Below, piece by piece: positions 60,301-64,000 of a DNA stretch of 64,000 nucleotides. The notes beneath the pieces were generated by a model, which was given only the letters and a program-made list of their open reading frames with translations, had not been told where the DNA came from and did not search any database. A program made the translations under genes and the position numbers. Position 1 is the stretch's first letter; every line of letters starts with the position of its first letter. The stretch spans positions 10,106,001 through 10,170,000 of the forward strand of contig CM082577.2 in assembly GCA_040954595.2 (NCBI GenBank). The letters run 5' to 3'. The DNA comes from Balanoglossus misakiensis (lineage: Eukaryota > Hemichordata).

Positions 60301-63300
60301 GGAATACTGTTTCTCTGATTTTGCAAGCTATAAAAATAATAAAATAGGGTCAGCAGAGTGTAGACATTGTCATGTTTCAGACTGCTGCTTCCTTGATATC
60401 TTTGGATAAAAAAATAAGAGTTTTGTTTGAACGTAATTTTATTCCACACTGAAGGTAAGACCACCCACCGATAAAGATGCTGGGGATATCATGGACCATC
60501 TTTTCAACAAAACCGTGGGAGCTCTTCGGCAGTATGCCGACTTGTCAGCCAGTGGAAACACGCGGGAAATCAACAAACAAGTCCTGATAGACGCATCACA
60601 GCTCAATGGGCTGAGTGCCGCCGATCGTAAGTTACAGTGTATCGACTAGCCTATACTGATAAGATACAATTGGTAAAGATAGACTCTCTTTTGGTTCTGT
60701 TTTCTTCTTCACAAAACGGCATTGGTTGATTATTCATATAGTAGGTTTGATTTAAATTGTCAAACAACGATTGCAAGATGTATGTGTTTACCTTTTACCC
60801 CGAAGGAACTGAATTCGAAACCCAGTATGGAGATTATGGTACAACAACGGCCAGTGTCACGCCACAGGTAAATGCTCTTCTGTTCTGTGTACGGTAACCT
60901 TGTTACCATCGGTTTGCAAATGGTAATTGATGATCGTGCCATTCAACAGAAGAAAGATTTGCTATTTCCTAGATTTCTTATTTTTTTATGATTGGCACTC
61001 ATAATTGGAGAAGAATTTTACATGGTTGGGTTAAGAGAGGGTCCTCTTAGGGCTGTTAGTAGTAAAATAAATACAGGAATTTCATGTTTATATCAAATAG
61101 TTAAATTTGTTGCGTTTTTTCTTGGTTTTTAAACCCTAACTTTTCAACCAGCCATAATCGTGACCGCCTCTTGTTCTGTTATTAGGCTGCAGCGTCTTTT
61201 GTGAGCAAAGAGCTCGGCAGGAACAGACGTGCTTATGTGAGTATTGCTCTTCAACTTTTAGATAAATTTGTGCGTCACCATTCTGACTGCTGTCAGCTTT
61301 TTCATGCAAGACAATTGGATTTGTGGACTTGATTTTGCATGCGTGCCACCAGCCATACTGGTAATGCTGCGGCATTTTGTTGCAGTATTCACTTTCTTGT
61401 CATTTAAGATTAATTTGTATAGTGCAAACCCAAAAAACAATATCTTTATCAACATAACAGCTACGTGCAGTGTTGGTGAGTGCCATTTCCAGCGGAAGTT
61501 TGGATTCAATCGAAGACGTGACGCTGGTGTCGAGTACGACTTCTATTATCACCGATACAACCGATGAGCTATCCCATGATTCCTTGGTAAGGGACACTTC
61601 CGCATATATATATGGCGTCCTTCATATGTCTTTCATAACACATTATAATCGATTTCTTTTACTTCTTGAACATTCATGTACAAAATATGACTAACATCAT
61701 ATATGAACCTCGGCAGTACATCAATTCGAGCTTCTATATTCGGTGTAGAATTCTAGTCCTGGTTAATTAATTTCACGTCAACATTTTGTCGCCGCAGATC
61801 GAGGCGTCTGGTGTCGTTTCCAGTATGGCCGACATCTTCTCCGAGCTGTCGTCTTCTACTGATGAAGAGACTTTGGATGTTGCTGCAAAGGGAATCCTTG
61901 CAACAATCGGAAATATCCTAGAGGTTTGCAATTAATCCTGCGTATTGCACTGCATTTCTCGTATTATAGTACAAAGTGGAAATTCACAAACAGTAAAATT
62001 GTCTGAAAATACCGGTAACTGTATATGCAGAATATAGTACAATACAATGGAATACAATACAATAATTTTGAAATACTTCAATTGTTTGCAGGGAGTACAC
62101 CATGCTATGTTCAATCCTCTGACGGTTTTGGACCAATACGAAGATACCGGACAGGAAGGAACAGATGCGTTCGAAAACGTTTATCAATCCAGCGTTGGAA
62201 CGTACACAGAATGTAATGATAGGCTAATAACTGAGCTACTCCATTTTCTGAACATTTGGAATTCTGTAAAAACTTCCTATAGTTTCCACAGAAATTGGTA
62301 AAAGGCGTGCACTAAGCCTACATATCCTCGGTGTCCCTATTACAGTATAGCTGTACATTATATCGTGAGCCTCCGTTTTGTGGACTGGCTGCACTGGGAT
62401 ATTCTTTGAATCCACATCGCACAGCCCGTCCATGCAGAATGTTCGCCATTTTATCTTCAACATTTGCACACGGCACTGCACCATTTTAAATGGACGTCCG
62501 CTTATTCTGCCTGATGGAACCACCAGTATAACTACAGCCACATTTTGTCCGTGCTGCAACAGAATGCGCAACAGGTGGCTATGGGTGGCAGTAAACTTGG
62601 CGTAACTGTTGGTGTGTGTTTATTACAGGGATTGACAGCCCCACGGAGGAAATAATCGCCCCATCAGAGACACTGCAGGGATCAAAGGAAACCAAGGTTA
62701 ATACGTGTAATTCTTTTACATATAATTTTAGATTGGCATACTTTGTCATTCGCTTAATTTAGCATCAGTGATGTCAAGTGAAACTCGATTTTCAGTCCTG
62801 TCGTAACGGTTGCAAAACGACAGTTTGACGACAGTGCCAGTGTGCCTCTAACACTAGCGCGGTAGTCGTACGTGCATGTCCCGAGGAACGACATCAATTA
62901 TCGCGATTAAAGCAATTTCTCTCTTCTCGCCCGGCAGTCAAGACAAACCGTCAAGTCGATCGAGGGCGCCCTGACGTCGATCACCCGCGCCCTCTTGAAG
63001 ACCAAGCTGCCAGGGGAAGACCCGATGGAGATGGAGACGCCCACCGTGTCGGTCATGCTGAAGCGCAGCTACCCCGGCGACATCGCCAACCGTACTTTCA
63101 GCATGGGGAAGGGCTCTTTCGTCATTCCCGAGTGGTGTGACATCAAGAACAGCCCGGGGCAGGACTGCTCTAAAGAAGAGGTGGTCGACATGGAGGTACG
63201 TGGTAGGGCCTGTATTTTTTAATTTTATTAAACGCGCCCAGAAGTGGATTCGATGTAAAGAATAAAAAACGTTACAGTAAGGCAATGCCGACACTTTCTA

Positions 63301-63747
63301 AGTGGAACGCCGAAGTTTGATCTCTTAAATACCAGGTCTTGTTGCCTTTACAGCTGGTGAAGTTAGCCAAAAATCCCTACGTCTTCAACGGCGAGAACAG
63401 CCTCAAGGTGTCGACGGAGACCGAGGTCTTGGTGCTGAACTACCGCAACACCAGCGGCGACGAGATCTCCATCATGAACACGGCCAAACCCATCGAGGCG
63501 TTCATCCCCAGGCCCGCCAACCTGCCGCCCGAGTCGACCTACTACGCGCTTCAGCCGCTGAACGACACCGTGTTGGTGTACCACAACTTCAACGTGTCGG
63601 ACGCCGAGACGGACACCTCTGTCTACATCGAAGTGGTGCCGGACGATGTGAGCGTGCAGTTTGTCCTGTATCTGCGGTACATGGAGAGACCGACAGCCGA
63701 GGACTACGATCGGCGCGTCTTCATACCGAGCGACATGAGCTTGGCTG
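35391..63747 (+). CDS. PKD1-like: Polycystin-1-like protein, 5' part (gene continues beyond window)
   Basis: Twenty-six phase-consistent exons, 5,668 coding nt (1,889 residues) so far: 35391-35435, 35530-35551, 44267-44784, 49334-49514, 50070-50260, 50656-51331, 51666-51803, 52088-52264, 52727-52959, 53926-54079, 54521-54612, 55023-55943, 56124-56274, 56521-56689, 58515-58705, 58888-59148, 59669-59838, 60455-60626, 60806-60867, 61186-61236, 61461-61586, 61798-61923, 62092-62212, 62629-62696, 62938-63195, 63354-63747. Order: signal peptide, WSC, PKD repeats with a Cys-rich insert, REJ, then a GAIN-like stretch. This is the ectodomain order of polycystin-1 family receptors, which sense mechanical or chemical cues at cilia or membranes. 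No LRR or C-type lectin is seen. The GPS, PLAT and transmembrane parts would lie beyond 64000. The small exons 19, 20 and 24 are the least certain. Confidence 0.88.
36298..36655. repeat. (TATG)n microsatellite, ~330 bp
   Basis: More than sixty nearly uninterrupted TATG/GTAT units, ending in TATC variants after 36576. ORFs across it (repeating M-Y-V-C) are repeat artefacts. Confidence 0.98.
40170..40198. repeat. Short perfect hairpin CCATGGTAAAA / TTTTACCATGG
   Basis: Inverted 12-mers (CCATGGTAAAAC-type) with a 3-4 nt loop, followed by a further GGTAAAAC copy at about 40204. Lies at one side of the repeat-like region that also contains the 40541 hairpin. Confidence 0.75.
40224..40448 (-). other. 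Unassigned 74-codon ORF within repeat-like region
   Basis: Opens MATTNVNTSGRDRALNMKQT and is rich in Lys/Thr/Asn, with a hydrophobic TLFLFYLFGLN stretch near the end. It sits in a CG-rich island flanked by two hairpins. I do not recognise a domain; it may be an exon of a degenerate DNA transposon. Low confidence that it is translated. Confidence 0.3.
40541..40684. repeat. ~143-bp imperfect palindrome
   Basis: AGCAATAACCCCCGCC on the left pairs with GGCGGGGGTTATTGCT on the right. The arms (about 60 bp) also pair through GGGTATACAC, TTTGGGTACAATTCG and ATATAGCAC, around a small CTGACGG-centred loop. Likely a MITE end or fold-back element. Confidence 0.9.
40979..41335. repeat. 82-bp minisatellite, four copies plus a partial
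   Basis: Units start (AACGCATTTTTTATTTTG) at 40981, 41063, 41145, 41227 and 41310. The first four are almost identical; the fifth is truncated. Each unit carries TGACGTCC, a near-CRE, and an AATAAA. Confidence 0.97.
42073..42255. repeat. (CT)n / CCCT low-complexity tract
   Basis: About 180 bp of pyrimidines, first CTCC-rich, then two long runs of pure (CT)n. Poly-purine on the other strand; ORFs of S-L repeats are artefacts. Confidence 0.97.
43089..43345 (+). mobile_element. TTAA-type MITE with AGTCCGGACT core, copy 3
   Basis: Left end TTAAAGCCCCAGTGACTC at 43090, then TTATCGCTATTTTTTCAGTA, core AGTCCGGACT at 43265-43274, and GGTTATGTCGAAAAAAC matching copy 2. The right terminus is not clear. 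Confidence 0.8.
44267..44784 (+). other. WSC domain plus first PKD repeat (exon 3)
   Basis: GNYLGCYTIDKENRV opens a WSC domain with conserved cysteines (CNGACSDLGYVF, FCFCSDN, CNVVCTGD, FCG), residues about 24-110; WSC is a putative carbohydrate-binding fold found in polycystin-1. Then comes a PKD (Ig-like) repeat with FNYGDDSGDTPYD and HTYTLPGEYIVTIAADN. The exon is very GC-rich although both flanking introns are AT-rich. Confidence 0.92.
44955..45378. repeat. Compound (GAAA)n/(GAAT)n microsatellite, ~420 bp
   Basis: Alternating blocks of GAAA, GAAT and GACA tetranucleotides. All ORFs through it on either strand (K-E-R-K or F-L-S-F repeats) are artefacts. It starts 170 bp after the exon 3 donor. 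Confidence 0.98.
46672..47191. mobile_element. TTAA-flanked, piggyBac-like MITE
   Basis: The left end TTAA-AGCCCAATGAGCTGCA (46672) is mirrored by TGCAGCTCATAGGGCT-TTAA (47188-47191), with the inverted match continuing through CAACTG/CAGTTG. TIRs of about 20 bp lie directly inside a duplicated TTAA, the target signature of piggyBac elements. About 512 bp between the TTAAs, with no transposase frame. A related right half lies at 31620-31830. Confidence 0.92.
49515..50069 (+). other. Intron 4 of the polycystin-like gene
   Basis: 555 bp, no structured feature recognised. ORFs at 49670-49939 and 49731-50024 have no recognisable motif. Confidence 0.6.
50656..51331 (+). other. Cys-rich insert and PKD repeat (exon 6)
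   Basis: The first 75 residues are Cys-rich (FRPDCANNAG, YCAKTNLCQASC, CTATEVFCLSRKRCVP), resembling a small disulfide module with an LDL-A-like ending. A PKD repeat follows, ending HSYPAVGEYTVSATAMNDLN. GC-rich exon; the 180-aa frame at 50672-51214 is an out-of-frame shadow. Confidence 0.8.
51666..54612 (+). other. PKD repeats split over exons 7-11
   Basis: Exons 7-8 form one repeat (YTWSWGDGSEETT ... HTYLSDGHMVITVNASNYLN). Exon 9 carries a diverged repeat (FMVVFGDYENSS ... THVFRFADEYNGK). Exons 10-12 form another (TDFGDGSAAEVTT ... HKYNAVGMYTVRMDASN). The W-x-F/W-G-D-G core and the final H-x-Y/F strand are the diagnostic features. Confidence 0.85.
52960..53925 (+). other. Intron 9 of the polycystin-like gene
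   Basis: 966 bp. Contains a (TG)n-G(n) tract near 53013-53034 and an A9-A10 run near 53495. A 79-aa ORF beginning MAASSGSESVNFSVQLP (53150) has no recognisable homology. Ends in (CCTT)n before the acceptor. Confidence 0.6.
54080..55022 (+). other. Introns 10 and 11 of the polycystin-like gene (around exon 11)
   Basis: 54080-54520 and 54613-55022, on either side of the 92-nt exon 11. No repeat or structured element recognised beyond a duplicated GGCGGGTGTAGC near 54243-54263. Confidence 0.55.
55023..55943 (+). other. Last PKD repeat and start of REJ module (exon 12)
   Basis: 921-nt exon, 307 residues. VDFGDGSPFEFYGVQTTCSW and SHTYTATGAVQLLVHGFN are PKD-like. After CMSPTLSIRDG the sequence enters the REJ (receptor for egg jelly) module with ITGLRCAAT, YKFTYYVEMDPADTNGDVFS and TSGLDVRVL. 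Strikingly GC-rich. The 309-aa ORF at 55010-55939 in another frame is a compositional shadow. Confidence 0.87.
57196..58088 (-). pseudogene. hAT-transposase-derived remnant (antisense, in intron 14)
   Basis: On the minus strand, 57600-57196 encodes DWYSFISDVYPNLCKLIVIY, then TSVDCERGFSQYNLVKTNSR and then LLRTSSVCRLIKINIEGPP. The CERGFS-N-xKT-NSR-x-x-L pattern is the C-terminal dimerisation region of hAT transposases and their domesticated relatives. An earlier piece at 58088-57917, with a clean acceptor and a gtgagt donor, encodes a segment containing EMRSVYYMAKENIANRKLHG, also typical of the family. An in-frame TGA precedes the C-terminal piece and no connecting exon is visible, so I call it a broken copy. 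Confidence 0.75.
58298..58364. repeat. Perfect 67-bp palindrome (33-bp arms, 1-nt centre)
   Basis: TCGATGTTATACTTTGACC begins the left arm, and its exact reverse complement ends the right arm at 58364. The arms match without a mismatch around a single G at 58331. It lies 150 bp before exon 15 of the polycystin-like gene. Cruciform or hairpin-prone DNA. Confidence 0.97.
59193..59380 (+). repeat. Half copy of the fold-back MITE
   Basis: Begins TTAAGGGATAAAGTGTCTTT and follows the left arm of the 6115-6470 element through ATGTGGATAT, GTTCGACCACACACAACTT and CAAAATGAATAAAC, then stops near the centre. Only one arm is present. Intronic, just after exon 16 of the polycystin-like gene. Confidence 0.88.
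59839..60454 (+). other. Intron 17 of the polycystin-like gene
   Basis: 616 bp with no recognised repeat or exon. The donor is cag|gtgagt; the acceptor (cactgaag) is weaker than usual but frame-consistent. Confidence 0.55.
60455..63747 (+). other. Post-REJ / GAIN-like exons 18-26 (incomplete)
   Basis: Helical exons 18-23 (DHLFNKTVGALRQYADLSA, then AISSGSLDSIED, then AKGILATIGNILE) resemble the alpha subdomain of GAIN folds. Exons 25-26 (PTVSVMLKRSYPGD..., PIEAFIPRP, YYALQPLNDTVLVYHNFNVS) resemble the beta subdomain before a GPS cleavage site. The GPS itself is not in the window. Confidence 0.7.
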
Positions 63748-64000
63748 GTAAGAACTATAATGTACTTCAGTCGAACTTGTCTATAGTGGCCAGTCAAGGG
63801 ACTTTCCTAAATTGGTCTTTATACTCAGGTGGCCTTTATAGACTGGTCAATTAATGTACATGTAATTTCACTGGGATCGTAACAAAGTGCCCACACTGTA
63901 CATTATAGAGGTGGCCACTAACACAGGTTTGACTGTATATGTATTAAAAATCGCCATAGCCGAAAAGGTTATAACCCTGTATTTGGTTAACTCGATTGTA
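63748..64000 (+). other. Intron 26 of polycystin-like gene, runs off the window
   Basis: Opens with g|gtaaga and consists mostly of the MITE. The coding frame is left in phase 1, so at least one further exon must follow. Confidence 0.75.
63763..63937 (-). mobile_element. TA-flanked MITE (ACAGTCAAA family), inverted copy
   Basis: Its reverse complement aligns along its whole length to 23510-23692 (TACAGTCAAACC, TAACAAAGTG, TTAATTAATG-type and AGGGACTTTCCTAAA blocks). It begins 16 bp after the donor of exon 26 of the polycystin-like gene, so the splice site sits at the edge of the insertion. Confidence 0.88.

Overview
This is a window of animal (metazoan) nuclear DNA. The evidence is GT-AG introns, alternating phase-consistent exons, microsatellites, many short inverted-repeat transposons, and three gene families typical of bilaterians. 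The AT-rich intergenic DNA and the strong excess of the octamer TACATGTA make a marine invertebrate such as a lancelet plausible. That placement is inference, because nothing in the window fixes the species.

Layout, with all three genes on the + strand. (1) 1-6876 has no recognised protein gene. It holds a (CAGA)n tract, a possible 5'UTR exon with an IRF-like motif, and a 385-bp fold-back element. (2) 6953-26405 is a complete 30-coding-exon gene for a giant HELZ2-like RNA helicase/exoribonuclease. I rebuilt the reading frame across every splice junction; it totals 10,971 nt, or 3,656 residues plus stop. Domain order is TPR repeats, CCCH and C2H2 zinc fingers, UPF1-like helicase 1, acidic linker, RNB exoribonuclease with all four catalytic aspartates, HELZ2-specific middle region, UPF1-like helicase 2. 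(3) 30414-31127 is an intronless, GC-rich Ras-family GTPase (RASD/Di-Ras-like) with a TATA box, a small upstream ORF and a CAAX box. (4) 35391-63747 and beyond is the 5' part of a polycystin-1-like gene, with 26 exons visible and the 3' end outside the window. Its signal peptide is encoded by two tiny exons lying 8.7 kb upstream of the WSC exon. WSC, several PKD repeats, a REJ module and the start of a GAIN-like region follow.

The introns and intergenic spaces hold a dense set of small repeats: TTAA-flanked MITEs, a TA-flanked MITE in both orientations, a fold-back family, a roughly 90-bp hairpin repeat, an L2/CR1-like LINE tail, a hAT transposase remnant, two long minisatellites (110 bp and 82 bp) and several microsatellites.

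The three genes show no sign of acting together. The HELZ2-like protein is predicted to act in RNA decay or antiviral responses, the GTPase in membrane-linked signalling, and the polycystin in surface or ciliary sensing. The most interesting object is the single-chain dual-helicase plus RNB exonuclease with an added N-terminal TPR block.
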